DNA of 64,000 nt from Dethiosulfovibrio peptidovorans (GCA_002748665.1 PDTB01000015.1:62001-126000); one strand, 5' to 3'. Counted from the first letter of the stretch, positions 51,648 through 59,504 are shown. Notes: generated by a model from the letters alone, not told the origin. Made by a program: numbers and translations.

Positions 51648-51998
51648 TTATGCGGTGTCCGTTCGAATTGCAAGGTGGACAAAGCCCCGTGCGCCATAGG
51701 GTATGACCTGCTCGAAGCCCTGTTTTTTCGCCAGGCGAGCGAACCGCCCCTGTTCGACCGGTGTAACGGCAATGTCTGCCGCTGCACCGATGAGATGGCG
51801 GCTCCCCGGGATACCGCCGACGTCTCTGTTGTGTCTGGTGCATCGGTATCCGCTCGTGATACGCAGCGGGCCCCAGATGCCCCGAAGGGCCTCCAGCCGG
51901 AGGAGCAATTCCGGCTGGAGGCGAACCCTGAGACAGCAGGGGCACTGAAATTCGCTGAGCGTGAAGTGCGGCGAGATGCGCAGGTGGTTATCGTGCAT
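51648..51998 (-). CDS. M15-family D-Ala-D-Ala carboxypeptidase/endolysin-like peptidase
   Basis: 116 residues. ISPHFTLSEFQCPCC at the start and SGYRCTRHNRDVGG, SRHLIGAAADIAV and GFVHLAIR carry the zinc and catalytic residues (His and Asp of HLIGAAAD, His of FVHLAIR) of M15A enzymes. No signal peptide is evident. This compact form is usual among phage endolysins. Its start lies inside the last codons of the YvrJ gene, an 11-base overlap. Confidence 0.83.
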   Translation of the reverse strand: MHDNHLRISPHFTLSEFQCPCCLRVRLQPELLLRLEALRGIWGPLRITSGYRCTRHNRDVGGIPGSRHLIGAAADIAVTPVEQGRFARLAKKQGFEQVIPYGARGFVHLAIRTDTA

Positions 51999-52143
51999 TG
52001 GCCGGCCCTTCGGCTATGGCGATTTTCAGGTCGTTTATGGCCTGGCTGAGTTTTTCGAGCCGGTTTTCCATTCGTATCAGCAAATACGCTGCCACGGCGA
52101 CGGAGAACCCGTTCTGGAGCACGCCGGCCAGAAACTCTTCCAT
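51988..52143 (-). CDS. YvrJ-family small membrane protein
   Basis: 51 residues, starting MEEFLAGVLQNGFSVAVAAY and continuing LLIRMENRLEKLSQAINDLK. One N-terminal hydrophobic segment with the Gly-Phe-x-x-Ala-Val pattern followed by a charged amphipathic helix matches the YvrJ family (PF12841). GGGAGGTGA precedes the ATG; it starts 15 bases after the DUF2922 stop. Topology is holin-like, and it sits just before a cell-wall peptidase gene, but no lytic role is shown for YvrJ. Confidence 0.8.
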   Translation of the reverse strand: MEEFLAGVLQNGFSVAVAAYLLIRMENRLEKLSQAINDLKIAIAEGPANAR

Positions 52144-52158
52144 TTATTCTTCACCTCC

Positions 52159-52362
52159 CTAGGCGACGATGTCGGTGACGACTCGGTCGATGAGCTGCGC
52201 GCTTACGATGGACGTGACAGCGGGCTCAAGGGCCTGGATATCGATGACGGTCTGCATGGCATCCCGAACGTCTTCTTCGTTCTGGGTCTCTTTGGCATGC
52301 CGAAGGCTCACACTGACCTTATGGCCGTCTGCACGGGCGAATGTCATCCGAAGGGTTTTCAT
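52159..52362 (-). CDS. DUF2922-family small protein
   Basis: 67 residues beginning KTLRMTFARADGHKVSVSLR, with NEEDVRDAMQTVIDIQAL in the middle and a VVTDIVA end, the pattern of DUF2922. The ribosome site CGAAAGGAGGTGAA is very strong and identical to that of the next gene upstream. Function unknown. It shares length, hydrophobic spacing and a T-D-x-V-A end with the DUF1659 product, suggesting distant paralogy. Confidence 0.78.
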   Translation of the reverse strand: MKTLRMTFARADGHKVSVSLRHAKETQNEEDVRDAMQTVIDIQALEPAVTSIVSAQLIDRVVTDIVA

Positions 52363-52406
52363 TCAGTTTCACCTCCTTTCGTTTCCCCAGGTGGGGGGGG
52401 GCGGCT

Positions 52407-52625
52407 CTAGGCCACGACGGTGTCGGTGTCCGTTTTTCGAACCTCGACGACCGGCACAGAGAGGAGGCCGCCCAGTTTTTGGGACAGGCTGTCAATCTGG
52501 TCTGCGGTGAGGTTGGGGTTGACCCTGGAGATGGAGAGTCGCCCCAGTTCGGGCTGGCCATCGGCTCCAGTTCCCACCTGGCAGATAAGGCTGATGCGGC
52601 TGCCCATGGGGTTGTATGTCGCCAT
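52407..52625 (-). CDS. DUF1659-family small protein
   Basis: 72 residues: SRISLICQVGTGADGQPELG and RLSISRVNPNLTADQIDSLS, ending VVEVRKTDTDTVVA, which fits DUF1659. First gene of the cassette. AAGGAGGTG lies eight bases before the ATG and can pair with CACCTCCTT in its own leader. Function unknown; DUF1659, DUF2922 and YvrJ genes are habitual neighbours in Firmicutes. Confidence 0.78.
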   Translation of the reverse strand: MATYNPMGSRISLICQVGTGADGQPELGRLSISRVNPNLTADQIDSLSQKLGGLLSVPVVEVRKTDTDTVVA

Positions 52626-52632
52626 ATGTGTT

Positions 52633-52678
52633 CACCTCCTTTCGTTTGGGAGTCACTCTGTAGAGTGGGAAGGAGGTG
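52633..52678 (-). promoter_or_regulatory. leader hairpin that can hide the DUF1659 ribosome site
   Basis: On the minus strand CACCTCCTT (52678-52670) is a perfect 9-base complement of the Shine-Dalgarno AAGGAGGTG (52641-52633). Between them CACTC/GAGTG (52667-52663 with 52658-52654) forms an inner stem. The structure would block translation when folded. Confidence 0.55.
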
Positions 52679-52844
52679 GGATGTTCACAAAGGAGCGAAG
52701 GAGGGGCTTTTTAAAGGACGGGGTACTGAACGAGAGAAGCCCCTGCTCTCAGGGGGCCTGTGTTATGGTGATTTGTGATTCATATGGAGGATTTACGGGG
52801 AAAGAGGGAAGGGAAGGCATGGTACGCTTGATTGTCCTGAAGAT

Positions 52845-52882
52845 ACAGAAAGAGCCCGACCTCCCGGTCGGGCTCTTTCTGT
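52845..52882 (-). terminator. 17-bp perfect hairpin, terminator-like
   Basis: ACAGAAAGAGCCCGACC (52845-52861) pairs with GGTCGGGCTCTTTCTGT (52866-52882), loop TCCC. It lies after the decayed Rpn gene and before the cassette, so it may end Rpn transcription. Confidence 0.65.
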
Positions 52883-52916
52883 ACTCGGGCGCTTTTGTGT
52901 TGCTTAGGGTAGCAAG

Positions 52917-53444
52917 CTAGGTTGGGAGGGGGGCCTGATTCCGAAGCTGGACGATATCCTTGGGCGAGAGGCCCGTGATGTCGCAGATTTCTGCATCTTT
53001 CCAGCCTCGCTTTAGCAATTTGCGGGCCATCGCACACCGTTCCTCTCTCTGACCTGTAACGATGCCTTCCGCTCTGCCTTCTCCTCGAGCTTCTTTGATA
53101 CGCTGTTCCTGAACCGCCTCAAGGCTCAGGTCGTCTATGAGGCGTTTTTGTTCTGCAAAGTAATGGAATCTCTCCTGTTCATCCGACCAGTAGGTTTGCC
53201 CCACCTTTAATGTCTGGGCAATTTCATGGTCCATTTCCGCTATTTCTTTCATTTTCTCTCCCTCCACATTACTCAAGTAGGTGAGCCAGCGTTGAAGCCC
53301 CGTCTGCTAGGGCAGGGGGTCTTCTTTCTGGAATTTGTCCAGCTCAAGATAGATGATTTGCATGTCGTCACACAGGGGCTTGCCGCTTTTAAGGTTCGCT
53401 ATTCCATAGACGTTCAAATTTATAATACCTTGATTATAGCAGGT
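52917..53444 (-). pseudogene. Rpn/PD-(D/E)XK nuclease-transposase family remnant
   Basis: The intact end of the frame reads QTYWSDEQERFHYFAEQKRL then IDDLSLEAVQEQRIKEARGE, the C-terminal helical part of Rpn-type recombination-promoting nucleases. Reading upstream in the same frame gives INLNVYGIANLKSGKPLCDD then MQIIYLELDKFQKEDPLP, interrupted by a TAG at 53308-53310, and the frame is lost at a TGA at 53445. The catalytic N-terminal domain is gone, so this is a decayed, truncated copy. Its presence marks past mobile-element activity. Confidence 0.75.
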
Positions 53445-53498
53445 TCACAGCAGAGAGCAGAACACCTCTCTTGTATTCATGCATAAGCCTATGTGGGA

Positions 53499-53527
53499 TT
53501 GTCGTTTTCAATCACATGTGAGATACT
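53499..53527 (+). promoter_or_regulatory. candidate promoter of vapD
   Basis: TTGTCG, 17-base spacer, GATACT, 26 bases before the ATG. Confidence 0.5.
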
Positions 53528-53552
53528 TTATATGGGAAAGGAGGTTTTCTTG

Positions 53553-53840
53553 ATGTACGCCATAGCGTTTGACTTAGAAGTTGCCAAGCTCAAAGAAAAC
53601 TATGGAGATCCTTACAATAACGCCTACCTCGAAATAAACAAGGAACTAAAAAACATAGGCTTCAACTGGACTCAGGGTAGTGTGTATCTCCTTTCTGACC
53701 CAGAGAATAATTTAGCGACAGTATACAAAGCCATTAGCATTTTAAGTGGCATCAAATGGTTCAAAAGATCCGTTCGAGATATCAGGGTTTTCAAGGTAGA
53801 GGACTGGTCTGATTTTACCGAAATAGTGAAGGGTTCTTAG
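53553..53840 (+). CDS. vapD: VapD-family endoribonuclease toxin
   Basis: 95 residues, the usual VapD length. [40 protein letters not shown] and GSVYLL then [18 protein letters not shown] follow the family closely, including the N-terminal Asp at residue 7 that parallels the Cas2 catalytic Asp. AAAGGAGG lies eight bases before the ATG. VapD is a Cas2-fold mRNA-cleaving toxin; no obvious antitoxin (VapX type) is encoded beside it. Base composition is lower in GC than its neighbours, consistent with transfer. Confidence 0.88.
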   Translation: MYAIAFDLEVAKLKENYGDPYNNAYLEINKELKNIGFNWTQGSVYLLSDPENNLATVYKAISILSGIKWFKRSVRDIRVFKVEDWSDFTEIVKGS

Positions 53841-53885
53841 AATGTACTCACGAGGACGACCGAGCTGATTTTTGCCTTATAAATA

Positions 53886-53922
53886 CGAAGCGCCCGGGCT
53901 CTTTGCGAGCCCGGGCGCTTCG
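53886..53922. terminator. 16-bp hairpin between vapD and the symporter gene
   Basis: CGAAGCGCCCGGGCTC (53886-53901) pairs perfectly with GAGCCCGGGCGCTTCG (53907-53922). It can end both converging transcripts, although T runs are short. Confidence 0.7.
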
Positions 53923-53959
53923 TGTGGCGTTCAGGTGTATATGACAGGCAGCCCTGACC

Positions 53960-55405
53960 TTATGCTTCAGAGGGAAGAGGGGCGCGGCGCATGCCGTTGC
54001 CCACATATCCAAGAATTAAGTAGACAATGCAGCCACCCACACCGGCCATGATGGGAGCCTCGACCCAACCGACCTTGGCGAACAGAACCAGGTAAACGTT
54101 GAGAGAGAAGCCGACGATCATGGAGGAGAAGCAGGCCAAAAGGTTGGCCTCCACGAGAACCCGCATGATGATGGGCCCGACGAACATGGAGATCAGTCCA
54201 CCGGTTCCGATGTAGGCGATATGGTTCAACATCCCCTGGGGAACGAGATAGGTGAATATGATGCCGAGAAGCGCCGTGACGGCAACCGCACCGCGGTTAA
54301 AGAGGTCCTTATACTTGGAGTGACGGTCGGCCACGGCGACGAACATATCGTAGGACAGTGCCGACGCCAAGGCCTGGAGCACCGAGCTGATCGTCGAGAG
54401 CATGGCGAACATGATGAACAGCGAGATGATGCTCCCCACAGCCGGATGGAGATAGGTGTTCAAGAACACGGGCATGGCGCTGTCTGGGTTCGTCAAGTTG
54501 GGGTTTTTGTAAAACATGTACAGCCCAACGAAGGGAACCAGGCTGAGAAGAATGCCCATGGGGGCCATCATGAGGGCCATGACATGCACCTTTAAATTCT
54601 TCTTAAAGGCCAAAAATCGAACGGACATATAGGGCAGTGTCGTAGTGAAAAGCAGAGCATAGATGAAGACCAAGAAGACGCTGTATTTCCCCTGACCGTA
54701 TGGAACCGACGTCGTGGGGTTGATGAACTCAGGTTTCGACGCGGAGACATTCGCTATAAGCTCGGTGAGGGAGACGTCCTGTATGATGGTGAAATACACG
54801 ATGACGGAGGCCACCAGCATCCCCATACACATGAGGGTGTCGGTTATGGCAACGGCCAGAAGTCCGCCCTGCATGGTGAAGATGACGATAACGACCATAA
54901 AGAGCATAGCCGACAGCTCAGCTGAGATACCGAGCCACTCAGACGCTACGTAGCCGACGGCACGAATCTGCCCCACGATATAGACAGAGAGAAAGATAAA
55001 GGTAGCAAGGCCAGCAAAGAAGTGAACACACCGTTTGAGCCCGTGAGGCCCTTTGTGGGTTGCAGCAAGATACTCGGGGACGGTGAGCCCGCCACACTCC
55101 TCGCCCTTCTTTCTCATGAAGTTGGCAAAGAAAAGGGCACCAAACGTGATGGCCGGAGCGAAGAAGAAGTTACCGAGAATTTCGATGGTCCCATATGCGT
55201 AGGTGGTTCCGGGAGAACCGATAAAACCCCAGCCACTGTATCCCGTAGCCATCAAGGTTCCAGCAGCAACAAAGGGCCCCATCTCCTTAGCGCCGAGCAG
55301 GAACCCCTCCTCGGAGTCCGCAGCTTTTTTTATCCTTCTGTTCGTCCAGAATCCAATCCCGATAAGTATAGCGGACGCAATACCAAAAACGATCCATCGT
55401 GACAT
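53960..55405 (-). CDS. sodium:solute symporter (SSS family)
   Basis: 481 residues, about thirteen membrane segments. LLGAKEMGPFVAAGTLMATG, YSGWGFIGSPGTTYAYG and GGLTVPEYLAATHKGPHGLK are typical SSS sequences. AGGAGGT precedes ATG 55405. It follows a 33-residue membrane protein in the same transcript and is close to guanidino-compound genes, so it may import one of their substrates; family relatives carry proline, pantothenate, carboxylates and others. Confidence 0.88.
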   Translation of the reverse strand: MSRWIVFGIASAILIGIGFWTNRRIKKAADSEEGFLLGAKEMGPFVAAGTLMATGYSGWGFIGSPGTTYAYGTIEILGNFFFAPAITFGALFFANFMRKKGEECGGLTVPEYLAATHKGPHGLKRCVHFFAGLATFIFLSVYIVGQIRAVGYVASEWLGISAELSAMLFMVVIVIFTMQGGLLAVAITDTLMCMGMLVASVIVYFTIIQDVSLTELIANVSASKPEFINPTTSVPYGQGKYSVFLVFIYALLFTTTLPYMSVRFLAFKKNLKVHVMALMMAPMGILLSLVPFVGLYMFYKNPNLTNPDSAMPVFLNTYLHPAVGSIISLFIMFAMLSTISSVLQALASALSYDMFVAVADRHSKYKDLFNRGAVAVTALLGIIFTYLVPQGMLNHIAYIGTGGLISMFVGPIIMRVLVEANLLACFSSMIVGFSLNVYLVLFAKVGWVEAPIMAGVGGCIVYLILGYVGNGMRRAPLPSEA

Positions 55406-55457
55406 AGACAAAGACCTCCTGACATAAATCTTAATAAATGTAAATTGCCGACAAAAA

Positions 55458-55559
55458 TCACTCTGGGTTCTTCTTCGCCATGATGCAAGCGATCAAAGGA
55501 ACGGCGACAAGAATCACGGAACCGATGAGAAAGGCGTTTAAAGTCCACGAATTCAGCAT
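55458..55559 (-). CDS. symporter small accessory membrane protein
   Basis: 33 residues: MLNSWTLNAFLIGSVILVAV then PLIACIMAKKNPE. A single membrane helix with a short basic tail, preceded by AAGGGGGGTG, and located 52 bases before an SSS symporter gene. Tiny proteins of this design are known companions of SSS-type symporters. It is below common gene-length cut-offs. Confidence 0.7.
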   Translation of the reverse strand: MLNSWTLNAFLIGSVILVAVPLIACIMAKKNPE

Positions 55560-55591
55560 ACAAACACCCCCCTTCGTTTCAGAAGAGTCAC

Positions 55592-55645
55592 AAGAAAAAG
55601 AGCAAGGGGCAAAAAATACAAGCCCTCGTATCCATTGCCCCTTGC
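55592..55645 (-). terminator. terminator between permease and symporter operons
   Basis: GCAAGGGGCAA (55602-55612) pairs with TTGCCCCTTGC (55635-55645); on the minus strand CTCTTTTTCTTG follows. It ends the amidinotransferase-creatininase-permease transcript. Confidence 0.75.
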
Positions 55646-55689
55646 CCGCTCAACGACTACCAATATACCAAATTTTCTTGCAAAATACC

Positions 55690-57006
55690 TTATGCAGCCT
55701 CAGCGACATCCTCACGAACGACGTGGTCTTTCTGAATACCGAGGCTCAAAAGCAGTTTATCCAGGATAGGATATGCAACGAAGGCAACCACGATACCGTT
55801 GATGGGCGGAATGCCAGGGCTGAATACTGCCGCCAATGCACCAGCGATATAGGCACTGATACCGGTATAGTTGAAGTTCTGGAATTCAGTCTCTGCGATT
55901 TTGGGATAGCGTCTTTTATGCTTGATGAGCCAGTCCGCAAACATAGTTCCACCAATCGGAGGGATGACCGTCCCGGAAATCATGATAAATGGTATGAGCT
56001 GGTTATAGATTCCACCAATCGCAAGAACGATAGCGATACCGGCACCAACAAGAGTAATCATTTTCCTTTTTTCGGTTCTGAAGAAATTACACCCAGCAAC
56101 CGAGAAACAATAGATCTCGTTGTCCTGCGTTGTCCAGACGTTGGCGATGAGAAGTATAAACGCAGGAACGCTGAGACCCTGCAACGTCAAGACCTTGACG
56201 ATATCAGGCTCCTGATAGGTGTAGGAGCCATAGGCGCCGGCAAAAATCATCAATCCGTTGCCGATGAAGAATGCAACAAAGCTGGCTATAACAGCAGCCC
56301 GTCCTGTCCTGGAGAATCTTGACCAGTTGGTCGACTGCGTCGCTCCAGCAACAAAGGTACCGAAGACCAACGTCAAAGCCTGAGCAAAGCTCATAGACTC
56401 TGTCGGAACGATTTTCTCAAGCCCGGCAATACCTCCGACCTTTTTAGTAGCAAGCCATATGCTCCACAGAATCAGAGCCGTCATAAGAGGAACGGTCACA
56501 ATTGAGAGAAGCTCCATGGCCTTATACCCTCGATAGGCTGTCCAGACGAAGAAAAATCCGAAGAAGATCATCAGCGGAAGTATGAGATTTTCCGGTAGAT
56601 GCAGAAGCTGAACGAAGAGCTTTGCGATAAGAGCCGTACCCCATGCGTACCAGCCAATCTGCGTAAACCCATACAGGAAGTCACTCCAGCGGCTTCCCTT
56701 GTTACCGAAAACAAACCGCCCCAACAGACCGGAATGCAGCCCCGTCGAATGTGCGATATACGCCAGAGTGGCAGCGTACAAACCAAGCAGGAAGTTACCG
56801 AGGATAACTACGTAAAAAAGATCGGGCCAGAATTTGTATGATACACCAAGCTTACCGCCGGCCCACATAACCGACGTGAAAAAGGTAAATCCCGCCAAAA
56901 CCATCGAAAGCGAAAATGTGCTTACTCGTGCAGAACTAGGCACCTCAACCAACGGGTAGTCCTGGTTACTTTCAACCGACATATTTGTATCTTTCGCCTT
57001 AGACAT
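55690..57006 (-). CDS. NCS1-family permease (cytosine permease CodB-like)
   Basis: 438 residues, twelve membrane segments. FSLSMVLAGFTFFTSVMWAG, LGRFVFGNKGSRWSDFLYGF and QIGWYAWGTALIAKLF are typical CodB/NCS1 motifs. ATG 57006 follows AGGAGGAGA; the gene is 33 bases after creatininase. CodB relatives move cytosine, but those beside creatininase genes are plausible creatinine importers, which is my preferred reading here. Confidence 0.85.
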   Translation of the reverse strand: MSKAKDTNMSVESNQDYPLVEVPSSARVSTFSLSMVLAGFTFFTSVMWAGGKLGVSYKFWPDLFYVVILGNFLLGLYAATLAYIAHSTGLHSGLLGRFVFGNKGSRWSDFLYGFTQIGWYAWGTALIAKLFVQLLHLPENLILPLMIFFGFFFVWTAYRGYKAMELLSIVTVPLMTALILWSIWLATKKVGGIAGLEKIVPTESMSFAQALTLVFGTFVAGATQSTNWSRFSRTGRAAVIASFVAFFIGNGLMIFAGAYGSYTYQEPDIVKVLTLQGLSVPAFILLIANVWTTQDNEIYCFSVAGCNFFRTEKRKMITLVGAGIAIVLAIGGIYNQLIPFIMISGTVIPPIGGTMFADWLIKHKRRYPKIAETEFQNFNYTGISAYIAGALAAVFSPGIPPINGIVVAFVAYPILDKLLLSLGIQKDHVVREDVAEAA

Positions 57007-57039
57007 AACATCTCCTCCTGGAAAAAACTCTCAAGTTAT

Positions 57040-57813
57040 CTAAACCAAAAACTCTTTCTTCAAGAAAACCAAAAAGTTCTTTACAACATCGTCTACGATG
57101 ATTTTGCCTTTTTCTGCGGTGCTCGTCATCGATGTATACAAGGCACCGGATGGGGGGATCAAGGTCTTTGAAACAGGATAGCGCTGATATTTTGGGACAT
57201 CACCGATCCCCTCATCAGACATTTTCTCGTTATGAACAAGCTCAGGAGCAAAGTACATCATCAAAGACGTCTCAGTGATCGCAGCATGCTCGAGATCCCA
57301 ACCCCTGAAGGGCTTATTATCAAAGAGCGACGGGATGACTTCGTCAGAGACGTTATCCCACCAACTGGTCAATATGATCTTTGGGAACTCCTCTTCCTGA
57401 TCTCCAATGACGAGATCGGCAGCCTCGGCTAAAAATGCCTGGTTCTCATAGTGACTGTTCAGGATGACAATTTTTTTCCAGCCGTCTTTGAGGAATTCCT
57501 TGAGGATATCCATCACTAAAAGGACCAGGGTATTCCCGTTCAGGTCGATCGTCCCAGGGAAAAGAGGCCCCCCCCCGCTTGTCGGGTTCGATTTGTACCC
57601 ATACGAAATACACGGAGCGATATACGCGTTAAGCTCCTCGTCCTCTGACAGTCTTTGAGCAAATCCTTTGGATATCATAGCGTCTACAGACAGAGGGAGA
57701 TGAAGACTATGTTGCTCCGTTGCACCAACAGGAATGATTAAAACGCCGTCCTCCGCCCCCTTGGCATACTCAGGCCACGTGATGTTTTCTATGTTTCTTT
57801 TGTTGTAGTCCAC
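57040..57813 (-). CDS. creatininase-family amidohydrolase
   Basis: 257 residues from a GTG start with GAGGGGG upstream. Metal ligands of creatininase are in place: E33, H35 and D44 in EQHSLHLPLSVD, H121 and E123 in NSHYENQAF; the tryptophan-rich TSWWDNVSDEV matches the substrate lid of true creatininases. Creatininase interconverts creatinine and creatine. Other family members open different lactams, so the substrate needs proof. It sits between an amidinotransferase gene and a CodB-type permease gene. Confidence 0.85.
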   Translation of the reverse strand: MDYNKRNIENITWPEYAKGAEDGVLIIPVGATEQHSLHLPLSVDAMISKGFAQRLSEDEELNAYIAPCISYGYKSNPTSGGGPLFPGTIDLNGNTLVLLVMDILKEFLKDGWKKIVILNSHYENQAFLAEAADLVIGDQEEEFPKIILTSWWDNVSDEVIPSLFDNKPFRGWDLEHAAITETSLMMYFAPELVHNEKMSDEGIGDVPKYQRYPVSKTLIPPSGALYTSMTSTAEKGKIIVDDVVKNFLVFLKKEFLV

Positions 57814-57844
57814 AGCAATGCCCCCTCAGGCCCATTCGATAAAC

Positions 57845-57910
57845 ATTTGGGCCATGTTCGGCATATAACACGGAGTTTCCGTTTGTCATATACACAAACA
57901 TGGCCCAAAT
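57845..57910 (-). repeat. 14-bp inverted repeat between amidinotransferase and creatininase genes
   Basis: ATTTGGGCCATGTT (57845-57858) pairs perfectly with AACATGGCCCAAAT (57897-57910) around a 38-base loop that holds a smaller stem, ACGGA/TCCGT. It lies in the operon and has no T run, so a processing, stability or attenuation role is more likely than termination. Confidence 0.65.
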
Positions 57911-57945
57911 AACTTACAGACTCAACACGTTCAGCTTGCGGCTAA

Positions 57946-59085
57946 CTATTTTCCCTGAAACGTGACAAGGGTCGGGTCGTCACCCTGGTTGGAGAAGTAG
58001 TCCTCGCAGGTACCCTCACGATAGACGTCGGCAGTGGCGCAGTGCAGGCCGCCTCCGAAGGGGTAGGCATCCCGGAAGGGAACGGGGATAACGTTCATAC
58101 CCAGTTTATCCATCTGCTCAAGCTGATTGGTCTCGCTGGCCTCGACAAGAACCGTCTTGTGGTCAAGCACCAGGCAGTTCATGGACAGCCAGACGCTGGA
58201 GTAGCACAGTGCCGGCGGCTCTTTATGAGCGGGCATGGCAGCATCGACGATCTCCCAACCGTTCTTTTCAAAGATCTTCCGCTGCTCCGTGGGCAGTTTC
58301 CGGTGAGGGTTGTTCAGAATAAGACCGGGGCGAAGCGGGACAAAGGTGGCATCGATGTGGATGGGATAGGGATCGCCGGGGAAGTTAACCGCATGGACCC
58401 GGAAGTCAGGATACTGACGGCGCATCCATTCCATGGCCTTCCTGTTGGTCGTCAAGCCATGCTGGACAAAGAGGTCTTTACCGAGACGCATAACGTCCGC
58501 AGCATCAAAGAGGATCTCGTGCTCGGTGGTAACCATCTCAAGTCTGGCCGTACGCTCAAGAAGGATCTCCTCTGTGATCTCTCCATCATAGTAGTGCATG
58601 TCGTAGCTGGCGTCGCCAAGCTCGGGACGGGGCGAGAAGTACCATCTGAACTCCGGATCCTCATCGAAGTACTTACGCAGAACCTTGGAGTAGGCAAGAT
58701 ACTCAAAGAAACGAGACCGGAAGGACATAGAGGCACAGATGATGTCGTTTCCGATGGTAAGAAGGACATCCCGGGGAGGCATACAACCGAACATGCTGCC
58801 GGTCATAAAGTGGGGGGTCACCACGGCCTGGTTCCACTGAATGGGCTCAGGGCGGTCCACCTTGACTCCATGCTTCTCAAGGATACTGACAAGGTTATCA
58901 AGCTGGGCATTGGCCTTCTCGACGGTGTCCAACGGACGGGGACCAGTCATTCCACGCATGGGGCTGTCCAGCGGCACCTTGGCCTTGGACGCCGGCTCAG
59001 ACGGCGCGATGCAGCAGTTGTCGGCACGTCCGACGATAACGTGCTTCAGAGGATCAAAGTCATTCCACGAGTTAACTACTTTCAT
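57946..59085 (-). CDS. glycine amidinotransferase (AGAT) family protein
   Basis: 379 residues, the size of bacterial amidinotransferases and close in motif order to animal AGAT. The catalytic set is readable: D194 and D197 in FDAADVMRLG, H243 in PIHIDATF and the nucleophile C349 in GGGLHCATADV. AGAT moves an amidino group between arginine and glycine (or ornithine). TAAGGAGGAG precedes the ATG. First gene of the operon with creatininase and a CodB-like permease, which points to guanidino-compound metabolism. The direction of the reaction in this cell is inference. Confidence 0.85.
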   Translation of the reverse strand: MKVVNSWNDFDPLKHVIVGRADNCCIAPSEPASKAKVPLDSPMRGMTGPRPLDTVEKANAQLDNLVSILEKHGVKVDRPEPIQWNQAVVTPHFMTGSMFGCMPPRDVLLTIGNDIICASMSFRSRFFEYLAYSKVLRKYFDEDPEFRWYFSPRPELGDASYDMHYYDGEITEEILLERTARLEMVTTEHEILFDAADVMRLGKDLFVQHGLTTNRKAMEWMRRQYPDFRVHAVNFPGDPYPIHIDATFVPLRPGLILNNPHRKLPTEQRKIFEKNGWEIVDAAMPAHKEPPALCYSSVWLSMNCLVLDHKTVLVEASETNQLEQMDKLGMNVIPVPFRDAYPFGGGLHCATADVYREGTCEDYFSNQGDDPTLVTFQGK

Positions 59086-59453
59086 AACGAACTCCTCCTT
59101 AAAATGGGTACACGTTGCACAATACTAAAACCGCTGTTTACCAGGCCCGGCACAGACAAAAAACGTAAAAAACTCCATACCTCCCCGCAACGCATCCGAG
59201 GTTCGGGATACGCCTTTCGCTGGTCAGTAAAATCATACAAGATCGTGGTTCATTTCTCACTGTCATGAACCGACAAACGAAGGGGCATTTCGCCCCCCTT
59301 ATGTTGTGTTCTTCGCACAAAGACACCCTCCAGATGAGCACTTAAAAAGCGGATATCAACGTGGGCTTCCCCGTATCGGCTCCTCAGCATCGCAAGCTGA
59401 CAGGCGTAAACCCTAAAACCTTTATGATTCACAAAAAACTCGCCTTTTTAAAG
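59086..59453. other. intergenic stretch with one doubtful small frame
   Basis: This stretch lies between the amidinotransferase start and the cold-shock terminator. On the minus strand a 60-codon frame (59250-59432, GTG start) reads KGFRVYACQLAMLRSRYGEA and looks somewhat protein-like, but its ribosome site is weak and I recognise nothing. A short AAGGGG/CCCCTT hairpin lies at about 59280-59300. The amidinotransferase promoter is not clear. Confidence 0.3.
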
Positions 59454-59480
59454 AAAAAAAACGACGACCAGAGGCCGCCG
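59454..59480 (-). terminator. terminator of cold-shock gene
   Basis: Minus-strand CGGCGGCC (59480-59473) and GGTCGTCG (59469-59462) pair with two G-T pairs, followed by eight T. Confidence 0.8.
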
Positions 59481-59504
59481 CTTTTCGCTGTGCGTGATTT
59501 TCAG

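Noticed and set aside
53553-53840. Cas2 of a CRISPR system
   Set aside because: The fold family is shared, but the sequence follows VapD and there is no repeat array or other cas gene.
58042-59268. A 408-codon plus-strand frame
   Set aside because: Antisense to the amidinotransferase gene, whose catalytic residues are intact.
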